A DNA stretch of 64,000 bases from Pipra filicauda (lineage: Eukaryota; Chordata; Aves; Passeriformes; Pipridae): positions 1 through 64,000 of the forward strand of contig NW_024104293.1 in NCBI RefSeq assembly GCF_003945595.2, given 5' to 3'. Positions within the stretch are counted from its first letter, which is position 1. Every line of letters starts with the position of its first letter. Shown here piece after piece: positions 22,101-31,400 of this stretch. Below the pieces are notes generated by a model, which did not search any database, was not told where the DNA came from, and worked only from the letters and a program-made list of their open reading frames with translations. The position numbers were made by a program, and so were the translations under genes.

Positions 22101-22354
22101 GGATTCAAAACCGCTTGTCTTTTTTCTGGTTCTCTTGTCTCGCTGAGTTCAGTTTGCCACAGCTCAGCTAAGCTTTCTAGGGAGTCAATATCTCTTCTTC
22201 CTCCTCCATCAGGCCATCTTCGGCATAGAAGCTGTTCTGAGGCTGGTGAGGGCTGTGGGTTGGTTTCTGGGTAGGAGAGCCACAGTGATGCTTTAACTGT
22301 TGTGCATTTGTTGTGAGTTGGTTGAACTGGTGGTGACAGAAGAGGCACTTTCAC
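19199..22354 (-). CDS. pol: ERV-A pol-like polyprotein: RT (N-terminally incomplete), RNase H, integrase
   Basis: A single 1,051-codon open frame. Residues 1-310 are not recognised; they include a hydrophobic run near 135-150 that could span a membrane. From about 312 it matches class II retroviral RT (LPQGM at 318-322, YTDD at 352-355, the usual YxDD catalytic motif), but RT fingers and early palm are missing. RNase H follows (TDAS at 631-634, E668, D689); the fourth catalytic position reads N in EGNQKAN (754) where the family has D. Integrase has a zinc-binding HHCC (H773/H777, C801/C804) and DDE residues D830, D887 and E923. No protease DTG/DSG motif is present. The frame is open end to end, consistent with recent insertion. 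It would copy and integrate viral DNA; full activity is doubtful given the losses. Confidence 0.85.
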   Translation of the reverse strand: MKVPLLSPPVQPTHNKCTTVKASLWLSYPETNPQPSPASEQLLCRRWPDGGGRRDIDSLESLAELWQTELSETREPEKRQAVLNPAKEEEQQTWLQLLLQLEEEDADWESTQNICLPKPRPSAKSKLPTLKWTARVLTALLAMTAVGFVLREFQLGQHHPPPDRTNNLEVALQSTADIQLSTTMFNFLSHRRTTLLIDRLSAIIKSSFVLQGVRIIIRGAPNQVFTSHYFKMLLDNMPYTTWKAKLKQVVNKQPVTISTAETHNSLYTVTARALRKQNKQNSHTTQAQRCSTKLQHTTIHTSKSTQNTNMQRYHWTVLPQGMKNSPMICQTVVANIIHPVQKLHPSAIIYHYTDDILIAAKHGTELQSTLTALTDAIQKAGLQLAPEKIQRTQPWTYLGWRITQQEIMPQPLTFKVTDTVTLNDLQQLLGAINWLRPVLGITTEELHPLFELLKGDPTLTSIRSLTPEAKQALEVCSQAVENRQSRRRHPDLHIRLTIISSKFQPFAVLFQWDQAESDPLRILEWLFLPHSPPKTVWTINDMLAKLIMKGRGRLQEMDGRDPETIYIPATKDNLDWLLAEDVGFQTALADFHGNISIHFPKHKLWMEIGNLPLMATRRCKLRPVNGITVFTDASGRSKKAAMTWKNPATGQWDNKVQTLDQGSVQVLELAAIRMAFELFHDQPMNVVTDSHYAAGLVSRLEASFLRDVTNPHLFTEIRTIWFLINHRKFDFYIMHTRSHTELPGPIAEGNQKANATAMVTTVPKILEQAKLSHQFFHQNACSLKRQFQITINQARDIFMSCSDCQQITPVPAKEGVNPRGITANEIWQTDVTHIAEFSKLKYVHVTVDTHSRYINATAHTGEKAKDVIRHWLSCFTILGIPKTIKTDNGPAYCSEKIKTFLTDWGVLHSIGIPHSPTGQVIVERAHRTLKEMLQRQKRGESVYSPQERLWKASYVLNFLNCDDTDHSRYERQHKTQILSSSKPPVMIKDLISGQWSGPVDLITWGRGYACVSKGTKLQWVPSRCVRPYISPPPQQEQPPEEISEGFGLEET

Positions 22355-22361
22355 TTCCGCC

Positions 22362-22916
22362 TCACAGCCGGAGTAAGCTTGCTTGTGTCCATGTTGCTGC
22401 GTGGTTGTTCTGCAGGAGTCTCATGGCCGCTGCGCAGCCAAAGGGTGTTAGTGGACTGCCCTGGCTAAAGGGAGTTAACAGATTCTCTTCTGTGTCCTCT
22501 ATAGACTCACCGTCTATTTGTCCATCATAGTCATCCTCCCCCCTTCCCGGCGAAACGCCTGAACCTGGGGGCGGCGGCTTCACTTCTGCCGCGCGGGAGG
22601 GGCAACACGGCGGTGCCTCCGGTGCCGCTCTCCTTCCGCACGCTGACTGTGCAACTGCCGTGTAACAGTCGCCCCGTGACGGTCCAGGGGTAGGCGCTGC
22701 TCTGTAACGGTCCCCGGCTCCAGCAGCACCGCTTGCTGCTCTGTATGGCACGGTCTCAGCTGCAGCCATGGGCGCTGGCATAAAGCCAGCATTCCCCCCC
22801 GCTGCCATGCTCACGCTGCCAGCCCCCAAGCCATGCTCCTCCACACCACACGCCGCCACTGCACCGTTCCCCCCAAGGGCTCCCCCTCCTCCCCATCCCC
22901 CCCAGCCAACATACAT
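22362..22916 (-). CDS. ERV-A Gly/Pro/acidic region, gag-derived or linker
   Basis: An open frame of about 185 codons between the matrix-like part and pol, rich in Gly, Ala and Pro, with an acidic stretch (EDDYDGQIDGESIEDTEEN). It lies where capsid and nucleocapsid should be, but shows no major homology region and no zinc knuckle. A run of 12 G at about 22,959-22,970 upstream lets three frames overlap, so the join to the matrix-like frame is uncertain and open to homopolymer error. Confidence 0.4.
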   Translation of the reverse strand: MYVGWGGWGGGGALGGNGAVAACGVEEHGLGAGSVSMAAGGNAGFMPAPMAAAETVPYRAASGAAGAGDRYRAAPTPGPSRGDCYTAVAQSACGRRAAPEAPPCCPSRAAEVKPPPPGSGVSPGRGEDDYDGQIDGESIEDTEENLLTPFSQGSPLTPFGCAAAMRLLQNNHAATWTQASLLRL

Positions 22917-23326
22917 CCCCCCCCTGCCCCACTCGGTCGGTGGGGGAGCTGGGGCTGAAGGGGGGGGGGGGTTGAGGGGAAAGGAGTGAGGGGGGGGAAG
23001 TCCACTCTCCCGGGTGCATTTGCCTTTCTGTAGTGCTTATTCAAAGCTATCATAATGTCCTTCCATGTAGCTAAATTCTTGAGGGCATCTGTTTTTCCTT
23101 CACTGGCTTTTTCAATAATTTTGTTCCCTATTTTCCTCCAAGATGATACTTGATAAGGTCCAGTTAGAGGTAATGCAGGTTCATGCAACGAAATCCAATA
23201 TAACAAGTCCCATAACTTACTTTCTTCTATGGTTATACTCTGTTCTTGTAAAAGTCGAGAGATAGCTTCAGCTGTTTGTTTGATTTTTGGAGTAATTCCC
23301 TCCTGATGGGTAAACCACCCTCCCAT
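22811..23326 (-). CDS. gag: ERV-A gag N-terminus, matrix-like
   Basis: The start at 23,326 encodes MGGWFTHQEG; the glycine at position 2 fits N-myristoylation used by Gag to reach the plasma membrane. The next roughly 85 residues form a compact helical domain (IKQTAEAISRLLQE, LWDLLYWISLHE, KIIEKASEG) resembling retroviral matrix. A proline-rich tail follows, after which the frame runs into the poly-G tract region and ends at 22,811. I chose this ATG over the one at 23,563 because of the myristoylation signal and because upstream residues look like untranslated leader. Confidence 0.65.
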   Translation of the reverse strand: MGGWFTHQEGITPKIKQTAEAISRLLQEQSITIEESKLWDLLYWISLHEPALPLTGPYQVSSWRKIGNKIIEKASEGKTDALKNLATWKDIMIALNKHYRKANAPGRVDFPPLTPFPSTPPPLQPQLPHRPSGAGGGCMLAGGDGEEGEPLGGTVQWRRVVWRSMAWGLAA

Positions 23327-23548
23327 ATTTGCCAATTTTTGGTTACCTCTGTGCTGAAGCTCTGTTGTCCTTTCTTCTGGTCCTTTTTTCTTCCTTTTTT
23401 GTTCCTTTTTGCAGAGGTAACCCAGCGTGCTGAATTCTTTCTTTTCTTCCTTTTGGTTTTGGCGATATGGACACCCCCGGACAGGTTCCCCAGAGCTGCT
23501 GCTCCTGGTTGCTGGTAACCTGCTGAAGTCCCTTATCGGACGGCCATT

Positions 23549-23747
23549 TGAGGTGCTGTTCAAGGCACGAACCCCACTCAGACACGAACAAGTGCCGGAG
23601 CAGAATTACTGTTTATTCAAACTGCCTAGGTTTAAATACCACGCCTGAACATGTCCCATGACCTTCTAACCAATGACAATCAAGTATTGTCTGAGAACCT
23701 GGGAGACCACAACTCCCATGGTTCCTTGTTACATTCTTCCTGCCACA
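23549..23747 (-). repeat. ERV-A 5' LTR
   Basis: The second 199-bp copy; differences from the other copy are C/T at the GTGYTGTTC word and in CAGACAYGAAC. On the minus strand it is followed by AA and then TGGCCGTCCGATAAGGGA, the expected place for a primer-binding site. Confidence 0.9.
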
Positions 23748-24420
23748 TCTAACTCTCTTCTTTACAGTGCACATATGCTCATTTGATGTTCGTCCGTGGG
23801 GGACAAACAATCCTCATGAGGTGGAGAGATAGACCAGTGCTGGGAACAGTGATTGCAAGGGACTGGTCTGTGATGAGTGCACTGGGGCCCCTTGAGCAGG
23901 GGGCCCAGAAAATAGGGTCACAGACCAGACTATTTTGGTCACTGTTGGTCCTTCAAGAGTATTCATGGAGGCCTGGCTGTGGAAGGGACAGGGCTGTGTG
24001 CCCCCATCCTGTACAGTCACCAACTTCAGCTCTTCAGTGGTGCTTTATGCAGCAGGAAACTTCCTGGAGGTTGTTCTTGGCAGCAACTTTGAAAACACTT
24101 GAACCTTCAGGCACTGCCTTGAGGAGATCCCCTTTCCTTTTGGAGCTCGGTTCTGTCCCAGCAGCGCCCATGACCTGTCCCTGCCTGCATTGCAGGAGTG
24201 ACACACAGCAGAACTGTGACCAAGCTGGCAGAGCACTGTAACAGACAGATAACATACAAATGCCAAAAATTATGTTTTGCCATTGTTTCTGCCTGTCAAA
24301 AACTTCCTACCAAAACTTCTGTGTCAGTTTTCCACCAGAAGTTCTCACCAAGATTTTCCCACTGGAGTTTTCCTGCCAAAAGATCCTGGTATTGTTCATA
24401 GTTATCATATCTCTGTGAAC
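23748..24420. other. Intergenic, no gene recognised
   Basis: Sequence to the right of ERV-A. I looked for further GC exons (the next would encode the KHLSLLT-type helix) and did not find them. Confidence 0.45.
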
Positions 24421-25090
24421 ATCTGAATAGGGCTACGTGCCAAGAAACCACACACAACCTCCTCGGAACACTATAAAAGATGAGGAAAAGTTTGGGAAGA
24501 GCAGGGAAAGAGGAGTGAGAAAGAGAGTTTGGCTATACCAGCTAAAAAATCTCTTCTCTGCCTCGCCCTCACCTTTTTTTTCTTCCGCTGCCGTAAAACT
24601 GCCTGCTGTCACCAGAGACGGGACCTCTGCCGTCTGGAAGTGGACCGAGACCCACCGTGCTACCCGGGTGAGTTTTTCTACCCTGACCATATTTCTGAGG
24701 GCCGAGAAGTGCATACCGAGATCTCCGCACGACCTGGGCTGCCCGGTGTGTGGGCAGGGAAGCCACATCCTGGCTGCATTCCAGAAGAACTAAGACCCCC
24801 TGCAGCTAAAGAGATAACATCTAAGGCAGCAAAGACCAGAGAAAAAAAAAGGCAAAAACTGCTTCTCTCCCTCTCCCCCCCACTCCACAGGCCAACTCAG
24901 ATGAAAAGGTAGTTTTTTGGTGGTAATCTTTTTTCTCTGCTTCTAAAAATAATCTTAGCATTTTCTAACCTTTTCTTATTTTTTCCTCTTTCTCTTTGCA
25001 TCTCTTAGCAATTAATAAAACAGTTTTGGTATCAACAGATAACTTGTACGAGTTTTTATTTTGCTCAAGGGAATATTCGAATATAAAAAT
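24421..25090 (+). repeat. Possible old LTR: TATA box, donor-like site, AATAAA
   Basis: ACTATAAAAG at about 24,470 is followed by purine-rich sequence, a donor-like CCCGG|GTGAGT near 24,668, an acceptor-like CCACAG near 24,891, and AATAAA at about 25,015. TATA followed by a poly(A) signal suggests an LTR or a small non-coding transcription unit, but no second copy is in the window. Confidence 0.3.
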
Positions 25091-25324
25091 TCTTTCTGCA
25101 ACATTTTAGCAGATTGCAACAAGTACTCAGGCTTTACACCAGCAATCAGAGGTGGATCAGATCAGAGGGTGGAAGTTAAAGAGAGCAGCTCTGGAAGACC
25201 AAGTTCTGGTGCTTCCTGGAAGATCTACTGTTATAAGTGACCTAAAGAAATTTGCTGTTCAAAATGGGAAAGAGTTAATAAAGTTACTATAGTATGTTAA
25301 CTGTCTTGTTAGAATCATAAGCTG

Positions 25325-25900
25325 ACATGTTGTGAAATGCCTAACCACAAGTTCTGTAAGCTGCGGAATGATTAACACAACGCAAGAATGACTTAGCATG
25401 TTATATTTTTGGAGATGTTTGTTTCAAGCATACTAATAAGAACCAATATGGAGGGGCAGACCACGAGGAGTCCGGGTGATCAACTGTCATCCCGATGGAA
25501 ATTTCCAGGACCACGGCCTCATAGAAACCAATAACTTTAAAACTATTGGTGGACACCCCTCAGCAACGGCGATTGCCCGCGAAAGGAGGAACCAACCGCA
25601 TGTTGGCCCGCGAAGAGGGAACCAAGCAGGATGCAGCCCGCGAAACCTCCACCAATGGACCGATGACATGACTCTGGGGGGAGGTGACAACAGAGGGTAT
25701 AACAAGTGCTGTTTCTGTTCCCCTTTTGCGGACTGTGGCAGGAACTGAGGTTTCGTCCAGTCGCCCGGCTGGCCGTTTTTGCTTGTTGGCATTAATAAAT
25801 ATTTTATTACCTTACCGCCTGGCTTCGCTCTCTTACTGCGCGTGCCTCGCCCACTTTTCTGGGGCCCCTCCCTCACATTTCGCGGCTCCCCCTCGTCGCT
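25325..25900 (+). repeat. Probable solo LTR or LTR-leader fragment
   Basis: Contains GGGTATAACAAG (about 25,695) as a possible TATA-like box and, about 95 bp later, AATAAATATT (about 25,795) as poly(A) signal, followed by a C/T-rich U5-like stretch. GC content and structure resemble avian LTRs. No partner copy or target duplication was found. Confidence 0.35.
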
Positions 25901-26490
25901 TTTTTGGCTCCCTGGGATTCCCCCACCCACCTTTTGGCATCCCCTTCTCACTTATTAGGGGTAACCCCCAATTTATGGATCGGAGGGCGGGGCGGGGAGT
26001 AAACGGGGTGCCCAAGAAGCGTTGTTTTTCATTTCACTTTTCATTTTATTGCCTTTTCAGTTTGCTCGCTTTTATTTTTTTTCTTTAATTTTCTTTCGAA
26101 TTTTATATTCCCTTCTTTATTTCGTTTATTTTTTATTCTCTTTATTATTTTTCATTTTCTTTTCTTCTCTTTCGCGTTTGGTTTTTTATTTTTTTAGTTC
26201 TTAGTCTTCCAGAGAGGAAGAACACTGCAGCTCCTCTGGGACAGAGAAAGGCTCCCCTGCTCTTCCCTTAAACACAACGCCTGCAATGAGTGCCCTGGAA
26301 GCCCGCTCCGCTCATGCCAGGCACTGGGGCTCACCCAGAGGGGCTTTGCCAGCACCCAACGGAAATTAAAATTACAGCCTGGGCAGGAAATTAAAATTAC
26401 AGGCCGGCAGGACCGCTCCTGGCCAAGGCCACCAGTCTGTGGAAGTCAGACCACTGACCACCCGGGGGGATTTTCGGGGGCATACTTCCA
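25901..26490. other. T-rich tract and intergenic sequence
   Basis: From about 26,025 to 26,200 the plus strand is almost pure T with scattered A/C (TTTTATTTT words). The rest holds a short repeat (GGAAATTAAAATTACAG twice near 26,360-26,402). No gene seen. Confidence 0.45.
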
Positions 26491-26493
26491 GCT

Positions 26494-26499
26494 TTTATT
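26494..26499 (-). other. Poly(A) signal AATAAA after GPN1-like last exon
   Basis: AATAAA on the minus strand about 60 bp beyond the TGA of the GPN1-like fragment. It may terminate a transcript of the fragment or belong to unrelated DNA. Confidence 0.4.
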
Positions 26500-26559
26500 C
26501 TTCAGAAACTCCAGTTCTTTCTGGCACCGCTTGCTTCAGTCTTCCCCTGTTGGAGGAGG

Positions 26560-27375
26560 TCACTTAGTCTTTCTAGGGGCCAGACTGCCAAAGCCCGGCC
26601 AGTCCATTCCCACGAGGAAAGGTAGCTTTGTCTTATACAGGATACTGGGGGGGAGACACAAAATAAAAGTTTAATTTAAAACTTCCTGGAATAGAAAGCA
26701 ATTCAAACATAAGGCAGACAAGACTTGTGCAAAACTGAATATGTTTGACTTCAAAGGAGAATTATTTCCCTCTGCACCTAACAGAATGTCATTTTCACCC
26801 AGGTCCTGCTTACCATCGTCAAACAAAACATGCTGACAAAATTTTTCATGATGACAGTGGAGAGATATTAGAGCACACTGCACAGGGAAGCTGAGGCTGC
26901 CCCATCCCCGTAAGTGTTCCAGGCCAGGCTGGATGGGACTTGGAGCAACCAGGGATAGTGGAAGGTGTCCCTGCCCACGGAAGACAGGGTGGCCTTTAAA
27001 GGTCCCCTTCAAACCAAATCACTCTATGATTCCCCTCCAAAATCACTACCAAAGAGACACAGCAATCAAAGCAGAGGGACTGCACTCCCAGCTTTTCTTA
27101 CCTGCAGGCAAACAGCACGTTGGACATAAAAGCGACAGGGTTAGTCCTGCCAGAGGTGTCCGGCACACTCACGGCAACCGAAGGAAAAGAGGGAGCCTGG
27201 GAACACAGAGTAAAAGACACTTTAACTAGGAGTACACTGAGCAACAGCCAGGTCATTCCCACAGCTTCACTGTCCAGTCACACAAAAAGCACTCACCGAG
27301 GCCTCAGTTATGATGATTCCTGACGCTGACCAGGTGAATACCTCCATTTGCCCCAGGGTATCAAGAATAACATCC
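26560..27375 (-). pseudogene. GPN1: GPN1 (GPN-loop GTPase 1) partial gene copy, three exons
   Basis: GPN1 is a cytoplasmic GTPase needed for nuclear import of RNA polymerase II. Three blocks with correct splice sites and matching phases encode a continuous internal piece. Exon A (27,297-27,375, 79 bp) holds [15 protein letters not shown]; exon B (27,102-27,196, 95 bp) holds DTSGRTNPVAFMSNVLFAC; exon C (from 26,644) starts SILYKTKLPF. The G3 motif DTPGQ of the family reads DTLGQ here. Exon C leaves the family just before the NKTD guanine-specificity motif (breakpoint near 26,602) and runs 14 unrelated codons to TGA at 26,560. The P-loop, GPN motif and C-terminal half are not found. Introns are kept, so this is a duplicated genomic fragment, not a retrocopy. 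A CR1 sits in the B-C intron. Substitutions are mostly conservative, which hints at modest age. Confidence 0.78.
26877..27035 (+). mobile_element. CR1 3' fragment
   Basis: Shows CR1 3' UTR words (GGCTGGATGGGACTTGGAGC, GTGGAAGGTGTCCCTGCCC) and ends in CACTCTATGATTCC. It lies in the intron between the second and third GPN1-like exons. Confidence 0.85.
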
Positions 27376-29588
27376 CTGGTAAGAAGTCACCCCGAACAAC
27401 AAACAGGGAAAATTAGTTAAGCACGGGGTCCTCTTCTGACCAGATTACCACCAGCATTCAATAGCAAATGACATGACTATTCTGTTACAGATGAGAAAAC
27501 CTTCTCCCAAACAGTGATGAGATTTATGGGCATGCCTGAAAATTTCCTGTGAGAAATTTGTAACTAAGCTTTCTCTGCTGGCACATTTTGTCCAGGAGGA
27601 ATCTTGGTTCGTCTGGAATTTTGCCTAGGAGAAATCACAGTTTGAGCGCCGGGCTGCAAAAAGCAAACAACAGCCCTTATCCCTGGTAAAGAAAGCCTGC
27701 AAGGTTTGGCTTTCTGGTGCAGTTGGGCCAGCCTGGGCACTCCATGGGCAGCAAGAGCTTGTCTGACTTTGGAAGTTTTAGAGCAAAGGTCCCTGGTGGG
27801 CACTGCTGGCCTCCAGGGATGGGTGCTCCAACACTGAACTACACCTGAGTTTATTTTAAACTATAACTGAATAATTAATTTCAATTCCCTGCTCTTCCAT
27901 AAGCCTCCCTGGAGGACTATGGTCATGTTTTTGTCTGTCAATTCAGTTCTTCTCTGTATAAACCAGGCAATAAAGCCTCCCAGGCCTTGAAGAGTGTTGC
28001 AAGCATAAAAACACCAACAATTATAATGGATCAGTGAAATAATACAGTTGTGAAAAGGTCATGGAGAAAGCCAAGGCCAACTTTTGTCTGTCTTATTTAA
28101 ATGAGAAGAGTGGAGCAGGGTGGCTCCTCCCAGGAAATGTTGCACTCCTCGTGCATAAGGTTACTGCTTAAAGCAGATAAAAAAGGCAGAGAAGAAGAAA
28201 TCAAAACACCAAGTATAGGAACAGGGACAGTAACACTGTATTTCACACACCATGGTGTTTATAACGCTGGCTATTCATTACAACCTGAGACCACCTTTCA
28301 CTTGGCTGAGAAGTTAAGCATTAGTCCACTACCTGACGAACTCGGACTTCATTTGGGAGAGCACTAAACAGTTGCTTTAAGTAAAACAGCCCAGAAATGT
28401 TCTCAGAGCAGCTGACTACCTGTGTACCTCCCGCTGGACAGGAGAGGGAGCTAAAAGGAACGAATTCCATCCTGAGAAGCCCGGGATGGGAAAGGCAGCC
28501 TCAGAGGCTGTAGTCTCACAGCGCTGCCCTTAAAGGCCGGCCGGCAGTTCCCATGGGAGCAGGAGGTCCCTGCAGAGCAGCTCCCTGCCACAGCCGGTTT
28601 TAATGCTTAGGAATAATCAGCCAGCACCTTGAGTGAGAAAATGTATTCTTTTTTCCTCAGAAGTTGTATTATTTTAGCAGAGGTGTAATTTTTTCTGAAG
28701 ATACTTCAAAAATATCCCTACTAGTGCTAAATGCATTCCCTCTCCCAACAGTTTCACTTCATGAGAAATTTCCAGGTGCCTCTGTTTTTGTGCCAGTTCA
28801 AAAAAAAATCCATTTGAAATTGATGAAACACTCCTTGCATTTCTAGTTCCAGATAGGTTTGGCCTTTTGACCTCAAGAGATCTCCATTTGTCCCCATCAG
28901 CTGCCCTCAACCTCCGTAAGCACTGGTGAACTCTTTGGCATCTTGCCCTAAATCCAAGCTTCAACCCATCTATCTTGGACCAGCTGGATTCATAAACTAC
29001 AAATAAGTACATTAACAAGGTCAACAGATACGGAGTGACCCTGAATGTTCCCAGTTTACCACAATCCTTATGGCTGACCAAACAGGACAGATTTAAGCCT
29101 GCTTGGCAGCCTCCTAGGACCAGCCTAAGGTCACGAATCAAAGGGCAGGCCATTATTTTTAACTGTCTCTGATTCTGAAATGGTTTCACTTTGGTTGTTA
29201 AACTTCTGTTATTGTTGGGCTTGGTAGCAGCACATGAAGCACCGCATGCTTTTGTTGAAGGACTAGTGAAATAAGGACCATCAGCTGTCATCACTCTTGT
29301 ATTACAACATCTGCCTCTTCTAGAATCACCTATAGCATTAGTGTCTGTTATGGGAGCCTATAGGCAGGTATTTAAATTATTACATTTAATAATTTAAGTG
29401 GGGTTACAACCATGCATCTTCAATACCCAGCAATGCAAAGAGAGCTCATGAAACAAAATACCAAGAGAGCAGGGTCCTTCTGTTGGGAGGGATGGGTTAA
29501 AAGCAGAAGAACAGTGAGCAAGATGGTACATTCACTCAAGTGACCTTGCATCTGGGAATGCCGAGGCCTGCAGAGTAGTAGTAGTGTG
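27376..29588. other. Intergenic, no further GPN1 exons seen
   Basis: I looked on the minus strand for the preceding GPN1 exons and found none. A 206-codon minus-strand frame at 28,674-29,294 has no recognisable domain, no splice or promoter context and composition like the surrounding DNA; it is probably chance. Confidence 0.45.
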
Positions 29589-29594
29589 GGAAAC
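29589..29594. other. Target-site duplication of ERV-B, left copy (GGAAAC)
   Basis: GGAAAC directly precedes the left LTR and GGAAAC directly follows the right LTR at 35,785-35,790. A 6-bp duplication is characteristic of alpha- and betaretroviral integrases. Confidence 0.9.
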
Positions 29595-29799
29595 TGTAGC
29601 GGCGACCCTTGTATAACAAGGAATGAATGATGCTCCTCGTGCGGTGTTGTGGACAAAGAGGTTTAATTCAAACTCGCGCGCCCTTTTATCCTTACAGATC
29701 ATGTGACTTTCTTAACCAACCAGTTTACTAACTCTGGGGCATGCTCCTTGGGCTCTGTACCTGGGCACATCCTCTGTGCCTCTCAGACACGCCCCTACA
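29595..29799 (-). repeat. ERV-B 3' LTR
   Basis: A 205-bp LTR, TGTAGCGGC to CCCCTACA, identical by eye to 35,580-35,784. On the minus strand it is preceded by a polypurine tract (AATTAAAAGAGGGGATG). Confidence 0.95.
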
Positions 29800-31400
29800 C
29801 ATCCCCTCTTTTAATTATATTAAGAAGTCACAAAAACAGTATGAACAAAAATGCAAACAACAATGCAAACAACAATTTTAACAATCAGAACATTATAAAA
29901 CTACTAAGCTTCGCAGTGATCCAGCACATTGCTTTGCTCAGTTTCTTAACTCTAATGTAAACTTTTTAAAACTTTCTTATATTCCTATAGGGTAGTGCAA
30001 CTTGGATAATTACTTTATTAACTTGGGGCTTATCTTAACTGTGTATAAACTTATAACTTTTTTTTATCTGAGGGTTTTTTAATAACTGGGGATTTCAAAC
30101 TTTATTTAAGAACAGGGTAATCTTAGCAAACTACAATTCCTTAAAAGTGACCTGTGGCTGAGGTAATGTTATTTGTAAGGTGTTTGTTTATTATTTGACC
30201 AATCACACAACTATTTTCATTCATTCACTCATATCATACGTCAGTGGCCACCGCACTCTGAACACACACACGAACACACACACACATTCCAGAGACTGCT
30301 TTTCACCACGTTGGTCATTTCTTAATGTAAACTTGAAAACATAACATAACTCTTTTCCAAACTTCTGCGTTGCTCTGGTTCCTGCTGCTGTGGTTACATA
30401 TTTGAATAGGGTTTTACACACCTGGAAGAAACCTGCTTGAGTTCTTTCTTATAACTTTTAGGCATAGCTTTCTCTCCATGTCACAAACCTAGGAATCTCA
30501 TCCATCGTCCTGAAATCAAATCTTACTGTGATTAGCAACTTGGGAGAAACAAACGCCTGAGGTGTGTGCTGCTTTTCAGACCTGCTTCTTTCAGCACTGT
30601 CACAACTCAAAATTGATAACATACATAGCTTTATACAGATGTTTTTGCAGGTTACACCAGTTCTCCCCCCTTTTGTTTAAACTTAGCACGTGTTTCAATA
30701 TGTGTTTTTACTGTTTTATGGATTAGTGTGAAATGTTTGACGTGAGAATTTTCCTATTTCATAGGAAGTAACTGCTTAATATTAATGTTAATCTATTTTA
30801 GTGTACCAAAGGTTTGCTAAGCAAGTAACTCATGTGTTTTACACTTTTGTGTTTTTTCTAGTGGATGTAGTAGCAGTTATGTTTTGTGAATGTATGTCTA
30901 TTTGCATGTACAATTTCAATATGTTCAATCCAAGATGTATATCTCTGATCGCCAAGCCTCATTTACTATTAACTCTCTAGGGTGGTTTCCTGACAGTGTG
31001 GCATACCTTGATGATGTAGCTTTATTGATTGTTATTTTGAATGGTCTCTTAGAGAACCTGTATTCTGATGGAGAATGAATGAGGCAATTGCTTGCCTTAA
31101 AACTCTGGGTGTAGTGTTAAACATTGCTGCTTTAGCAGCTTTTCAGTTTCTGTCAGTCATTGGCTGTGGCAGGTCAGGATGTGATTTTGTGTGCATTTGT
31201 ATAGAAATCATACCTTTTGTAACTCACAGGAACCAACCAGAATGCATTTCAAAAAACAGGTAAGGGTTAACAATATCTCAAGGAAATTCACTTTCAAAAC
31301 AGGTTATCAACTTCATAGCATAACAAGTACAATCATAACATCAAAGGATTGTTTTAAAATTTTCCTAAGGTAATGACAATCAGTCCAGAACTATACAGAA
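29800..31400. other. ERV-B AT-rich 3' interior, no intact coding
   Basis: Integrase and any env should lie here. I find no integrase HHCC or DDE motif, only short frames. It contains a short CA-rich run near 30,265-30,290. Confidence 0.5.

Larger units (their letters stand above)
18293..23747 (-). mobile_element. ERV-A: class II (beta/alpha-like) endogenous retrovirus, young
   Basis: A 5.45-kb provirus on the minus strand with 199-bp LTRs about 99% alike. Order from the 5' LTR: candidate primer-binding site beginning TGGCCGTCC two bases inside the LTR, a gag start encoding a matrix-like domain, a Pro/Gly-rich region, a long pol frame with RT, RNase H and integrase, about 700 bp of AT-rich DNA, then the polypurine tract and 3' LTR. 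No env is visible. Capsid, nucleocapsid and protease signatures are also missing, so it looks non-autonomous despite the open pol. Flanks read CCTA on the left and TCTA on the right, a weak match, so target duplication is not proven. Confidence 0.88.

Noticed and set aside
28674..29294. A 206-codon minus-strand frame
   Set aside because: No recognisable domain, no promoter or splice context, composition like flanking intergenic DNA.
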